Shown here: piece by piece, positions 33,866 through 42,960 of the stretch
How positions within the stretch are numbered: the first letter of the stretch is position 1
Layout of the letters: each line of letters begins with the position of its first letter
From: Bacillota bacterium
GTDB taxonomy: Bacteria; Bacillota; Clostridia; Tissierellales; Sedimentibacteraceae
DNA: 64,000 nucleotides
Assembly: GCA_023453025.1 (NCBI GenBank)
Contig: JAEXUD010000040.1
Span: 1 to 64,000 of the forward strand
Direction: 5' to 3'
Translations under genes and position numbers: made by a program
The notes under the pieces: generated by a model
What the model was told of the DNA's origin: nothing
Seen by the model: the letters and a program-made list of their open reading frames with translations, nothing else
Databases searched by the model: none

Positions 33866-35665
33866 ATGAAAAAATTTAAAAAACTACCAAGCTTTAAAAA
33901 TGTAAAGAAAAAAAACGATTCCGAACCCAAACCCAAACCCAAACCCAAATTTAAATTATTTAAATTTAAATTTAATAATTTGAGCATTTCAAAAAAATTA
34001 ATAATAAGTTTTTTGATAATCTCTATAATTGCTACGATAATTGGTGTTGTAGGAATAGCAGGCATGCAAACTATAAGCAAAGCTGATAAAGACCTATATG
34101 AATCAGAAACAGAACCGCTGATATATTTGTCTTATATGCTGAACAGCCTGAATGATATGCAAATAAGCCTGAGAGAAGGAATAATAAGCTCCGGCAAAAC
34201 GCTAGCAATAGATGCATGTGAAAAAGATTTTAATCAGAATATGGAAATTTTTAAAAGTTCATTAGATACATATAAATTAAATTTAAGCTCCAAGGATTTA
34301 GATACCATTTCAACTGTGGAATCTATAATGAATGATTTTTATATTCCAACCTCAGAAAAGGCGTTCAGCCTTGCAAGGTCAGGAAATCTGACAGAAGCAT
34401 ACATAGCTACTGCATCTATTTCCAGCTCGGTGGATTTCATAATTAAATACCTGAATGAAGGTATAAGCACCAAAGTTGATAATGTTAAATCTACAAATGA
34501 GTCAAACGGATATCTTACCAGAAATTTATCGCTTGTATTGGTTGCTGTAATATTATCAGGTTTTATTATTTCTGTTATGATAGGAATATTTATTTCAAAA
34601 TCAATATCAAAGCCTGTTGACAAAATGGTTCATGCTGCTAATAAGCTTGCTGAAGGTGATACAAACATCAATATTGATTATGATGAAACCTCAAAAGATG
34701 AAATTGGTATTCTTGCTCAGGCATTTAGTAAAGTAATTGAAGGCATCAAAGAACAAGTCGAAATTGTTTTAAAAATTGCTGAGGGAGATTTATCCTTTAC
34801 GGTTACGCCAAGATCTGATAAAGATATAATGGAAATATCTTTAGAAAAAACTATTGAAAAATTAAATATGATGCTGCTTGAAATAAATGAAGCCTCAGCT
34901 CAGGTTTTGGAAGGTTCAAATCAATTGTCTTACGGAGCTCAGGAGCTTTCCCAGGGTGCTGCAGAGCAGGCAGGTACAATTGAGGAGTTATCTTCATCTG
35001 TTTCAGAAATATCATCACAGATTTATTCAAATGATGAAAACGTAAGACTTGCTGAAAAATATGTTTATTCTACAGAAGCTGAAATAATCAAAAGTAATGA
35101 ACAAATGCAGAAGATGCTTTCTTCTATGTCAGACATAAACAGCTCTTCAAAAGAAATTGCTAAAATAATAAAAGTTATTGATGATATTGCATTTCAAACG
35201 AATATCCTGGCGCTTAATGCCGCTGTAGAGGCTGCCAGAGCAGGCTCCGCAGGAAAGGGGTTTGCTGTGGTGGCTGATGAAGTCAGAAATCTTGCATCAA
35301 AAAGTGCAGATGCTGCAAAACAAACTACATCATTAATAGAAAAGTCAATAAAGACAGTACAAAACGGAACCGTTATAGCTGAGGATACCGCAAAATATCT
35401 TGAAAAAATTATTAATGATACCAAGCTTGTAGCCGAATCTATGAATAAAATATCAGAGGCATCAACTAATCAATCAACTTCTATAAATCAAATAAACACA
35501 GGTATTGAGCAAATATCTGCTGTTGTTCAAAATAACTCTGCAGCAGCAGAAGAAAGTGCTGCCGCATGTGAAGAGCTGACAAGTCTGGCAAGCTCGCTTA
35601 AAGAACAGATTTCTGTATTTAAGCTGAGAGATACGGCTAACAGCTTATCTGAGATATCGGGTTAG
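33866..35665 (+). CDS. Methyl-accepting chemotaxis protein (4-helix-bundle type)
   Basis: The 599-residue receptor has a basic cytoplasmic tail with an EPKPKPKPKFK repeat, then TM1 (about 45-70). An extracellular helical domain of about 155 residues (4HB_MCP-like) precedes TM2 (about 225-247). HAMP and a long signalling domain follow, with the conserved tip IDDIAFQTNILALNAAVEAARAG. It relays ligand state to CheA. The N-terminal tail is encoded by four tandem CCCAAA hexamers and TTTAAA runs, an unstable microsatellite. It has its own sigma28 promoter and terminator. Ligand unknown. Confidence 0.92.
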   Translation: MKKFKKLPSFKNVKKKNDSEPKPKPKPKFKLFKFKFNNLSISKKLIISFLIISIIATIIGVVGIAGMQTISKADKDLYESETEPLIYLSYMLNSLNDMQISLREGIISSGKTLAIDACEKDFNQNMEIFKSSLDTYKLNLSSKDLDTISTVESIMNDFYIPTSEKAFSLARSGNLTEAYIATASISSSVDFIIKYLNEGISTKVDNVKSTNESNGYLTRNLSLVLVAVILSGFIISVMIGIFISKSISKPVDKMVHAANKLAEGDTNINIDYDETSKDEIGILAQAFSKVIEGIKEQVEIVLKIAEGDLSFTVTPRSDKDIMEISLEKTIEKLNMMLLEINEASAQVLEGSNQLSYGAQELSQGAAEQAGTIEELSSSVSEISSQIYSNDENVRLAEKYVYSTEAEIIKSNEQMQKMLSSMSDINSSSKEIAKIIKVIDDIAFQTNILALNAAVEAARAGSAGKGFAVVADEVRNLASKSADAAKQTTSLIEKSIKTVQNGTVIAEDTAKYLEKIINDTKLVAESMNKISEASTNQSTSINQINTGIEQISAVVQNNSAAAEESAAACEELTSLASSLKEQISVFKLRDTANSLSEISG

Positions 35666-35673
35666 AGCTTTAA

Positions 35674-35703
35674 AAAATACAGCCAAAATTTTGGCTGTAT
35701 TTT
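35674..35703. terminator. Bidirectional terminator MCP / histidine kinase
   Basis: Perfect 30-bp palindrome AAAATACAGCCAAAA plus its complement. It separates convergent genes and just reaches the kinase stop codon. Confidence 0.85.
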
Positions 35704-36977
35704 TATATCCTCAGGGTAAATTTAGTTCCCACATTCACTGTGCTTTCAACCGTCAATGAATATCTGTGAATGTCCGCGATCCACTTGGCAATACTTAATC
35801 CGAGGCCTGTTCCGCCTTCTCTGTGCCTGGCTTTGTCAGCTCTGTAAAAGCGATCAAAAATTCTTTCCAAATCTTTTTTAGCTATACCTATACCGGTGTC
35901 TTCCACAGTTAATACTTTTCTTTTGTTTTTATCTGTAAATAAATTGACAGTAACATTTCCATTTTCAGTATATTTAACCGCATTGTCGATTAAGATGACT
36001 GTCAATCTCCTTATTTTATCATAGTCAGCTTTGATTTTTAAATCCTCTTCTATATTCATATAAAAATCCAAGCCCTTTTTATTAGCTATAATTTGCATAT
36101 TCTGACAAACATTTTCAATTATTTCTGATAATGAAAATTCGGAAATATTCAGTTTTTCTTCGTTCGCATCAGCTTTTGCCAATAGCAGAAGCTGATCAAT
36201 AAGCTTAGCCATTACCCTTGTTTCTGAATAAGCATTGTCAAGCCAAACTTCATTTTCCTCAATGGTCCCTTCATCATCGCTTAATACTACATCTAAATTT
36301 GTCTGAATTACAGTCAAAGGAGTTCTTAACTCATGAGATGCATCAGCAACAAATTCTTTTTGCCTGATCCATGTATCTCTTACAGGCTTTAATGCCTGAC
36401 CTGTAAATAAAAAGCTGATAATCAGCAATATTCCCGTACCGCTGCAGCCTATTACATACAATACGGTTCTTAAAAATGACCACAGTATTTCTTCATTAAC
36501 AGTATTTTGATAAACCTGTACAACGCTTGGTCCGTTAGCACCATTAAAATATCTTGTATATATTCTGTACGTAAATCGTCCTATCCTCTTGATATTGTAG
36601 GAATCTTTCTGCTCTTCAAAGGATTTAATTGCAATAGCCTGTATTTTATCAGATATCTTTAGTTCGTCCTCCTCTGCATACACAAGCTCCTTGCTTTGAT
36701 CATAAATAACATAACATGCATCAAGTCTTTGAATTCCCATTAAAGCAACGCTTGGTCCTATTCTTTGAAAAACAGTATTTTCGTTAATCCTGAATTTAAG
36801 TTGTGAGGAATTTCTGTAGGTATATATTCTTAAAGCTTCTGACTTCATCATTTCTTTATTGCCGTCTTCAAATACTATACGTGTGAAATTATAGATACCT
36901 GTTGCAATAAAAATCATAAACAAAACCAGAATTATACCCATATATGCAGTTAGTTTAAAATGAAGCCTTCTAAACAT
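35703..36977 (-). CDS. Sensor histidine kinase
   Basis: The 424-residue membrane kinase has TM1 (about 11-29), an extracellular sensor of about 140 residues without a recognised fold, and TM2 (about 170-192). HisKA follows with phospho-accepting His215 in ADASHELRTPLTV, then HATPase_c with N box DNAVKYT and G boxes VEDTGIGI, FYRAD and GGTGLGLS. It phosphorylates the OmpR-type regulator encoded 1 bp upstream. No obvious target gene is adjacent. Confidence 0.92.
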   Translation of the reverse strand: MFRRLHFKLTAYMGIILVLFMIFIATGIYNFTRIVFEDGNKEMMKSEALRIYTYRNSSQLKFRINENTVFQRIGPSVALMGIQRLDACYVIYDQSKELVYAEEDELKISDKIQAIAIKSFEEQKDSYNIKRIGRFTYRIYTRYFNGANGPSVVQVYQNTVNEEILWSFLRTVLYVIGCSGTGILLIISFLFTGQALKPVRDTWIRQKEFVADASHELRTPLTVIQTNLDVVLSDDEGTIEENEVWLDNAYSETRVMAKLIDQLLLLAKADANEEKLNISEFSLSEIIENVCQNMQIIANKKGLDFYMNIEEDLKIKADYDKIRRLTVILIDNAVKYTENGNVTVNLFTDKNKRKVLTVEDTGIGIAKKDLERIFDRFYRADKARHREGGTGLGLSIAKWIADIHRYSLTVESTVNVGTKFTLRI

Positions 36978-36978
36978 G

Positions 36979-37647
36979 TTATTTCTCCTTAAGCATGTAC
37001 CCTACGCCTCGTACTGTTTCTATTTTTGCATTTGTTTCTTCCAGCCTTTTTCTCAAATGGTGAACATAAATTTCTATATTGCTTTCAAGTATATCAGCCT
37101 CAAGACCCCAAATACGGTCAATAATCTGTTCTCTCGTAAAAACCTGTCTGGGTTTTTTTATAAACATTTCCATCAACATTGCTTCCTTGAGTGGTATCTT
37201 GTATTCCTCGGCACCAATATACAGCAAATAATTTTTTACATCATACCTTATATCTTCAAATTCATATATTTCTCCCACATATTCAGTGCTTTTTCTTCTG
37301 GCAAGCGCTCTGACCCTTGCTATTAATTCCTTTGTAGCAAATGGTTTAACCAGATAATCATCCGCACCATTCTCAAGCCCGAATACTCTGTCATCCACAG
37401 TATCCTTGGCAGTAAGCATAATAACAGGAGTTTTAATTCCGTTTTTTCTGATTGTTTTCAATATTTGAATACCGTCCACCCCTGGAAGCATTATATCAAG
37501 AACTATCACATCGTATATATCCTTCTCAGACAGAATAAGTCCTTCCTCTCCATCATTTGCAATATCTACATCAATCTTTTGTTTTGCAAATAAAAAGCTC
37601 AGAGCTTGTGTAATCTTAACTTCATCCTCAACGATTAATATTCTCAA
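36979..37647 (-). CDS. OmpR/PhoB family response regulator
   Basis: The protein of about 222 residues has a receiver domain (acidic pair EDE at 7-9, phospho-acceptor Asp51 in VIVLDIMLP, Lys in LVKPF) and a winged-helix DNA-binding domain (about 125-222, IWGLEADILESNIEIYVHHLRKRL). I chose the TTG at 37647 (RILIVEDE) because GGAGGA lies 6-7 nt upstream and it gives the usual receiver start. It is cotranscribed with the following kinase. Confidence 0.92.
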   Translation of the reverse strand: MRILIVEDEVKITQALSFLFAKQKIDVDIANDGEEGLILSEKDIYDVIVLDIMLPGVDGIQILKTIRKNGIKTPVIMLTAKDTVDDRVFGLENGADDYLVKPFATKELIARVRALARRKSTEYVGEIYEFEDIRYDVKNYLLYIGAEEYKIPLKEAMLMEMFIKKPRQVFTREQIIDRIWGLEADILESNIEIYVHHLRKRLEETNAKIETVRGVGYMLKEK

Positions 37648-37738
37648 AACAATTCCTCCAATCAAAATAGCATTTAATATTATTTTCTCACTATTAATAA
37701 TAGTTTATTATTCTTAATTTTACATTAATATCAGATAT

Positions 37739-37768
37739 ATCATATTAGAAAAGACTGAATTTTGTCAA
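37739..37768 (-). promoter_or_regulatory. Promoter of the two-component operon
   Basis: On the minus strand TTGACA (37763-37768), 18 bp and TATGAT (37739-37744). It directly follows the T run of the upstream terminator. Confidence 0.65.
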
Positions 37769-37803
37769 GAAAAAAAGATGATGTCGATTTATGACATCAT
37801 CTT
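37763..37803 (-). terminator. Terminator of the EAL-hemerythrin-MCP operon
   Basis: AAGATGATGTC / GACATCATCTT 11-bp stem (37775-37785, 37793-37803) followed on the minus strand by TTTTTTTC. Confidence 0.85.
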
Positions 37804-37872
37804 GGCAGCCATTCACAGTATCCATAACCTTAAAGAAAAATAAGAAAAATATATAACGAACATTATATTTAT

Positions 37873-39162
37873 TTAATCAAATTCATAGCTTTCAAGTTCT
37901 CTTAATTTAATTCCGTCAACTAAACCTTTAAGCAATTGTGCCAATCCGCTCAGCTCTTCACTTGCTGCAGCACTTTCCTCCGAAGTAGCTGAATTTGTCT
38001 GAACTACTGATGAAATTTGTTCAACGCCTATGGAAACCTGACTTGTTCCTTCTGCCTGCTGCTCAGACGCAACAGTGATTTCCTCAACAAGAGATACAGT
38101 CGTTTTAACCTTTTCCACTATTACCTTAAGTGATTCTTCCGTTTCATCTGCTATTTTAGCACCGTTTTCAACGGCAGTCAGTGAACGCTCGATGAGCTGA
38201 GTTGTGCTGTTAGCCGCTTCTGCGCTTTTTGAAGCGAGATTTCTGACCTCATCGGCAACCACCGCAAAGCCCTTGCCTGCAGAACCGGCTCTTGCAGCCT
38301 CCACAGCTGCGTTTAAAGCAAGTATATTTGTTTGAAATGCTATATCATCAATAGCTTTGATTATTTTTGATATTTCTATTGAAGTTGCTTTTATCTCTTC
38401 CATGGCCTTTACCATAGATATCATTTTTGTATTGCCATTTTCAACTTCCAAAAATGTTTCTTCAGATGCTTTCTTTGCAATTTCAGCATTTTGGGCATTT
38501 TGACTTGTTTGCACCGAGAGTTCATTAATAGTTGCTGCGAGCTCCTGGATAGAACCGGCCTGCTCTATTGCACCCTGAGATAATATTTGAGAGCCATAAG
38601 CAACCTGGTCAGCTCCAGATGTTAATTGCTCTGAGCTTTCAATTATCCTATTCATTAATCTGTTGAGCCTCATATTGATTTTTGTTATGGCATCCCCCAT
38701 TGCTTTAAAGTCTCCACGGTATTCTTTCTCAATTGTTATTGTAAAATCACCTTCATCAATTGAAGCAAGACTATATGTCATTTCGCTTAGCATAGGATAT
38801 AATTCTTTTACAACATTATTTATTGTCTTACTTAAAATTCCGATTTCATCATTTCTGCTAATTGTCTCAATTTCTGTATGTATATCTCCTCTGGCCATAG
38901 CTTCTAATCTAACAATAAAACTCTTTAATGGATTAGCAATATGATTTGACAATTTTATTGAAATAACAGAAACAATAAACAGCCATATAAGAATAGATGC
39001 AATACAAATCAGAAGCTCAGGTGTTTGAAAGGTACTACTCTCTATTTTATGGGTTAAGTACACAGAAAGTCCGCTTGTTAATGCTATAGTTACAACCACC
39101 AATAAAATAATATCAAATACTAATCTCTTTTTAATACTTTTGTTTAATCCATGTTTCTTCAT
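37873..39162 (-). CDS. Methyl-accepting chemotaxis protein without large sensor domain
   Basis: The 429-residue receptor has two close membrane helices (about 15-32 and 42-62) joined by a short loop, then HAMP (about 60-115) and the signalling domain with IDDIAFQTNILALNAAVEAARAG. With no extracellular domain it probably senses through the membrane or through a partner. The gene directly upstream encodes a bacteriohemerythrin, an attractive oxygen-sensing partner. It is third gene of the sigma28-driven EAL-hemerythrin-MCP operon. Confidence 0.9.
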   Translation of the reverse strand: MKKHGLNKSIKKRLVFDIILLVVVTIALTSGLSVYLTHKIESSTFQTPELLICIASILIWLFIVSVISIKLSNHIANPLKSFIVRLEAMARGDIHTEIETISRNDEIGILSKTINNVVKELYPMLSEMTYSLASIDEGDFTITIEKEYRGDFKAMGDAITKINMRLNRLMNRIIESSEQLTSGADQVAYGSQILSQGAIEQAGSIQELAATINELSVQTSQNAQNAEIAKKASEETFLEVENGNTKMISMVKAMEEIKATSIEISKIIKAIDDIAFQTNILALNAAVEAARAGSAGKGFAVVADEVRNLASKSAEAANSTTQLIERSLTAVENGAKIADETEESLKVIVEKVKTTVSLVEEITVASEQQAEGTSQVSIGVEQISSVVQTNSATSEESAAASEELSGLAQLLKGLVDGIKLRELESYEFD

Positions 39163-39210
39163 ACCTTTTCTCCCTTATATAGACTGATATACTTTTGTGT
39201 TTAAAAGTAT

Positions 39211-39615
39211 TTATTGCTTATTTTTAATAAACAATGCAACCTTTTTATCTTCATTCTTAATATGTGTAATAAGCCACCCTGCTATAGATGAATTCACCCT
39301 TGCAACCAATTGAATACTGGCTCCGTTTTTATTAAAATCTTCTACTATGCCGCTTACAGTTTTTTTGAATGCCTCATGCTTCTCCTTATGCGATTTATAA
39401 TCCGGATAGCTTGATTTTAATTGAAGTTTTTCTTCATCATTAAAATGCTTTATTACATAATCCTGTAAAAATTTCAGTGTATTATCCAATTCACTTCTGC
39501 CCTTACCTTGGCTACAGGCATCTAATAATACATTAATTGCATTTATAATTGATTTATGCTGTTCATCAATTACTGAATTGCCGGTTTCCAATGTCTTATC
39601 CCAACTATATGCCAT
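39211..39615 (-). CDS. Bacteriohemerythrin
   Basis: The four-helix non-heme diiron protein of about 134 residues binds O2 reversibly. Iron-ligand motifs are visible: His in VIDEQHKSI, HFNDEE, YKSHKEKHEAF and the C-terminal ITHIKNEDKK. It is soluble and cytoplasmic. AGGAG lies before the ATG at 39615. It sits between an EAL phosphodiesterase (9-12 bp) and an MCP gene (48 bp), so it may deliver an oxygen signal to either. Confidence 0.93.
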   Translation of the reverse strand: MAYSWDKTLETGNSVIDEQHKSIINAINVLLDACSQGKGRSELDNTLKFLQDYVIKHFNDEEKLQLKSSYPDYKSHKEKHEAFKKTVSGIVEDFNKNGASIQLVARVNSSIAGWLITHIKNEDKKVALFIKNKQ

Positions 39616-39626
39616 CACACTCTCCT

Positions 39627-41201
39627 TTAACTGACCAATATATAATAATTTATCTTTTCCTTGCTGATTAAATCATCAAACATTTCAATAGGCTCAGGTT
39701 TGGCAAATATAAATCCCTGCGCCATATCACAGCCTATTTCTTTCAAAAAATCAATCTGTTTATTAGTTTCAACACCTTCAGATACAACGTTTAATTTCAG
39801 GCATTTAGCCATATTTACTATATTTCTGACTATTATCTGAGAATTGTATTCTTCTATATTATTTAAAAATATTTTATCAAGCTTTAATGTATCAATAGGC
39901 ATTTCTTTTAAAAGTCCCAGACAAGAATAACCGGATCCAAAATCATCCATAGAAATTTCAAAGCCGTTTTCTCTGAATTTTTTCATAACTGTAAAAACTT
40001 CATTTTCGTTCTCATAATTAAACACAACTGATTCAGTAATTTCTATTTCAATAAGATTATCGGAAATTCTATATTTTTCTTTTATTCTGTTGTAGTCAGA
40101 TACAAAGTTGCTGTTTAAAAAGTGTATCCTGGAAATATTTACAGAAACAGGCACCACATCATATCCCCTATTAAGCCATTTCCTTATATTAGAACATACC
40201 TCTTCAAAAACATACTTATCAAGATTTACAATAAAACCGTTCTTTTCAAATATCGGTATAAATCTTACAGGATTCAGCAGCCCAAACTCCGGGTGTTCCC
40301 ATCTCACCAGCGCTTCAGCTCCGGATAATATTCCTGTTTTTAAATCTATTTTTGGCTGCAGATATACCTTAAATTCTTTTTCTGTCAAAGCTCTATGCAT
40401 ATCATCTTCAATCCTCTTAGCTTCAATTAAATTGTCTCCGATTTCATCCTCGTAAATTGCATAGTCGCTTTTATAATTGTTTTTTAATATGGTTTTGGCA
40501 AAATCAGCTCTGTCAATTGCAATTCTGATATCAAGGTTTTCGTTATCAATAAAATAAATACCCGCCTTTATAACCGGATTTATATTGATTTTTTTCCAGA
40601 TTTTAAGTTTTTCTATTTTATCAGAAAGCTCACATACTGTTTTTATTAAATCCTCTTGATTTATATATTCAAATAAAACAAAAAAATCATCACCATCTGC
40701 CTTGCCGACAATTTCTTCTTTTAAATTCTTTCTCAAAACCTTCCCAATCTGTTGAAGTATTTCATCCCCAACCTTGTAGCCAACACTGTTGTTAATAATA
40801 GTAAACTTGCTTATATCATAATGAACCAAGGCATACTTACCGTCTAAATTGCTGCTTATAATCATTTCTGCTTCTTTGATGAACTTGAATTTATTACTCA
40901 CATTAAGTATTATATCAATTTCTTCTACACTCTTAGTTCTATTTAATTTTCGTATATATTTTTTTATAAATTTAAATTCCTTTTTAATTACAAAACATAG
41001 TCCTAATATTATTGCTATAAAAACAAAATTAAATGAGATTAAGAGTTTTTCTTTTAAAGTAATTTCACTGCCGTAAACCATGCTTACAGTTCCAATTAAT
41101 ATTGTCACAACACAAATTACAGCAACAGCAATGAAATACTTAACAAATGGCCAAAACTTTGAAATGTCATCCTTCTCAAAAATTTCATTCACCCCCGGCA
41201 A
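39627..41201 (-). CDS. Membrane GGDEF-EAL protein, probable c-di-GMP phosphodiesterase
   Basis: The 524-residue protein has two N-terminal membrane helices (about 18-40 and 48-68), a GGDEF-like domain and a C-terminal EAL domain. The GGDEF signature is degraded to ADGDDFF, so cyclase activity is not expected. The EAL domain keeps EALVRWEHPE, VNISRIHF, EITESVV and DDFGSGYSC, so c-di-GMP hydrolysis to pGpG is predicted. It is first gene of a sigma28-dependent operon with bacteriohemerythrin and an MCP. The annotated start is TTG (41201, AGGA about 10 nt upstream); an in-frame GTG at 41192 is possible. Confidence 0.9.
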   Translation of the reverse strand: MPGVNEIFEKDDISKFWPFVKYFIAVAVICVVTILIGTVSMVYGSEITLKEKLLISFNFVFIAIILGLCFVIKKEFKFIKKYIRKLNRTKSVEEIDIILNVSNKFKFIKEAEMIISSNLDGKYALVHYDISKFTIINNSVGYKVGDEILQQIGKVLRKNLKEEIVGKADGDDFFVLFEYINQEDLIKTVCELSDKIEKLKIWKKININPVIKAGIYFIDNENLDIRIAIDRADFAKTILKNNYKSDYAIYEDEIGDNLIEAKRIEDDMHRALTEKEFKVYLQPKIDLKTGILSGAEALVRWEHPEFGLLNPVRFIPIFEKNGFIVNLDKYVFEEVCSNIRKWLNRGYDVVPVSVNISRIHFLNSNFVSDYNRIKEKYRISDNLIEIEITESVVFNYENENEVFTVMKKFRENGFEISMDDFGSGYSCLGLLKEMPIDTLKLDKIFLNNIEEYNSQIIVRNIVNMAKCLKLNVVSEGVETNKQIDFLKEIGCDMAQGFIFAKPEPIEMFDDLISKEKINYYILVS

Positions 41202-41222
41202 TTTCTAAATGTCCTAAATACT

Positions 41223-41249
41223 TTATCGGCTTAACTTGTTCGAAGTTTA
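41223..41249 (-). promoter_or_regulatory. sigma28 promoter of EAL-hemerythrin-MCP operon
   Basis: On the minus strand TAAA (41246-41249), exactly 15 bp, and GCCGATAA (41223-41230): a full consensus SigD/FliA promoter. The start is about 15 nt before the translation start. Confidence 0.85.
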
Positions 41250-41268
41250 ATTAAATTTAAAAAAAATT

Positions 41269-41295
41269 TAAAAAAGGATGCAGAAAACTGCACCC
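41269..41295 (-). terminator. Flagellin terminator
   Basis: GGGTGCAG-TTTT-CTGCATCC hairpin on the minus strand (41276-41295) followed by TTTTTT. Confidence 0.85.
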
Positions 41296-41309
41296 ATTTA
41301 ATTTTGTTA

Positions 41310-42776
41310 TTATTGTAATAACTGTAAAACGCCTTGTGGCTGTTGATTAGCCTGAGCAAGCATAGCCTGAGCAGCTTGAGAAAGAATATTGTTCTTAGTG
41401 TATTCCATCATTTCCTTAGCCATATCAACGTCTCTGATACGAGATTCAGCAGCAGTTAAGTTTTCAGAAGTAACTCCTAAGTTGTTAACAGTGTGCTCTA
41501 ATCTGTTCTGTAAAGCACCAAGATCAGCTCTTGTACCGGAAACTGAGTTGATAGCATTGTCAATCAATGCTATTGCCGCATTTGCATCATCTTGAGTTTC
41601 TACGCTGATATCAGAGATTGCCAAACCTTTGGCACTCATATCTCCAACTTTTAGTCCTACCTGTTGATCAGCTGAACCATTTGCTCCTATCTGGAAAGTT
41701 ATTTCGTCACTTGTAACTCCTGCCCCGCCTGACAATGTATGTGCACCTGTAGTGCCACTAGTATTTAAAGCAGAAGCAGCAAGTGTTCCTTTATATTCTA
41801 CTGTATATTCTGCTCCAGCCTCTTTAAGCATGCTATTAATTTCATCAGCCGTATAGGATTTTGCTGAATCTAAATTCACAGTAACATTTCCATTACTTGC
41901 ATTAGTGACTACTCCTATAGTGCCTCCATCTGTATCAAAAGTGAAAGTTTTATTATATTCTGCACCTGCTTTATTTGCTTTAATAGTCAAAGCAGTAGTT
42001 CCAACTAAATCAGAAGCTTCCGCATTTTTAGCTTTTAATTCAGTTGAAGCAGCTGTTCCTATTAATGCTGCATTTGTTAAAGGGTCACTCGAAATATCAT
42101 CTGTAAAAGTACCATTAATCTGGAATTTATCATCAAGTCCTGACGCTTTTAATATTCCATTCATGTCAAGAGAAGTATGACTTGCAGCTTCTAAAGTAAC
42201 AGTTAAAGTATTAGTATCCTCATCATATTCTGCTCCGTTTGCTGCTCCTTTAACAAAGGATAACCTTGTACCAGCAACAGAACTTGTAAAAGTCAAATTA
42301 TTAGTACCATCAGCTGCAGTTATAGTTCCTGTATATTGTGACTTTCCAGCTCCTAATGATCCATCCAGCAAATTAATTTTATTGAAATGTGTAGAAGTAG
42401 ATATTCTGTCTATTTCTGATTTTAAAGCATCAACTTCTTTGTTTAAATTTTCTCTGTCAACTTCATTTTGATATGTTCCGTTAGCTGATTGAACTGCCAG
42501 TTCTCTCATTCTTTGAAGTATAGCGTGGGTTTCGTTCAAGCCGCCTTCAGCAGTCTGTATTAAGGAAATACCGTCATTAGCATTGTTTTGTGCCTGTTCA
42601 AGTCCTCTGATCTGACCTCTCATTTTTTCAGAAATAGCAAGTCCCGCAGCATCATCACCGGCTCTGTTGATTTTATAACCAGATGATAGTTTTTCTAAAT
42701 TTTTACCTGTTGCATTGTTATTTGCTCCTAATTGTCTCAAGGAGTTCATTGCGTTTAAATTGTGTTGAATTCTCAT
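41310..42776 (-). CDS. hag: Flagellin
   Basis: The 488-residue filament subunit has conserved N-terminal D0/D1 (MRIQHNLNAMNSLRQL, GYKINRAGDDAAGLAISEKMRGQ) and C-terminal D1/D0 (RADLGALQNRLEHTVNNL to GVLQLLQ). The variable surface domain (about 165-385) is Ala/Thr/Ser/Gly-rich. It is exported by the flagellar type III system and probably chaperoned by the FliS encoded nearby. It is longer than Bacillus Hag because of the large middle domain. It is driven by a sigma28 promoter, with a leader of about 98 nt carrying a strong hairpin. Confidence 0.96.
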   Translation of the reverse strand: MRIQHNLNAMNSLRQLGANNNATGKNLEKLSSGYKINRAGDDAAGLAISEKMRGQIRGLEQAQNNANDGISLIQTAEGGLNETHAILQRMRELAVQSANGTYQNEVDRENLNKEVDALKSEIDRISTSTHFNKINLLDGSLGAGKSQYTGTITAADGTNNLTFTSSVAGTRLSFVKGAANGAEYDEDTNTLTVTLEAASHTSLDMNGILKASGLDDKFQINGTFTDDISSDPLTNAALIGTAASTELKAKNAEASDLVGTTALTIKANKAGAEYNKTFTFDTDGGTIGVVTNASNGNVTVNLDSAKSYTADEINSMLKEAGAEYTVEYKGTLAASALNTSGTTGAHTLSGGAGVTSDEITFQIGANGSADQQVGLKVGDMSAKGLAISDISVETQDDANAAIALIDNAINSVSGTRADLGALQNRLEHTVNNLGVTSENLTAAESRIRDVDMAKEMMEYTKNNILSQAAQAMLAQANQQPQGVLQLLQ

Positions 42777-42829
42777 AATTACCTCCGTGTAATTTTAATT
42801 CGGGATCCATCCCTTTATTTTAGCTCTCT

Positions 42830-42860
42830 GTTTCCGGCACCGGGCCCTGGTATCGGAAAC
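42830..42860 (-). promoter_or_regulatory. Hairpin in the flagellin 5' leader
   Basis: GTTTCCG/CGGAAAC outer stem with an inner ACC/GGT pair around AGGGCCC. It starts about 14 nt after the predicted transcription start and contains GGA trinucleotides. It could stabilise the mRNA or bind CsrA, as in the Bacillus hag leader. It does not match the c-di-GMP riboswitch pattern. Confidence 0.5.
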
Positions 42861-42880
42861 AAATTACCCTTACAAAATAT

Positions 42881-42907
42881 ATATCGAAACCATCCCCAAA
42901 AAGTTTA
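42881..42907 (-). promoter_or_regulatory. sigma28 promoter of flagellin
   Basis: On the minus strand TAAA (42904-42907), 15 bp, and TTCGATAT (42881-42888), close to the consensus GCCGATAA. Confidence 0.75.
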
Positions 42908-42935
42908 GTTCCCATTCAAAAAAATTTTTCCCACT

Positions 42936-42957
42936 CCGGGGACGGACCGTCCTCTGG
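42936..42957 (-). terminator. GC-rich hairpin after DUF4179 gene
   Basis: GGACG-N3-CGTCC core with flanking CCGG/CTGG. On the minus strand an A/T-rich run (AAAAATTTTTTT) begins 8 bp later. It is unusually GC-rich for this region and may be a REP-type palindrome acting as a terminator. Confidence 0.45.
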
Positions 42958-42960
42958 CGG

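Noticed and set aside
33925..33948. CRISPR-like repeat
   Set aside because: Contiguous hexamers with no spacers inside a coding sequence; no array found anywhere in the window.
42781..42880. c-di-GMP riboswitch in the flagellin leader
   Set aside because: The GEMM consensus elements are absent; only a simple hairpin is present.
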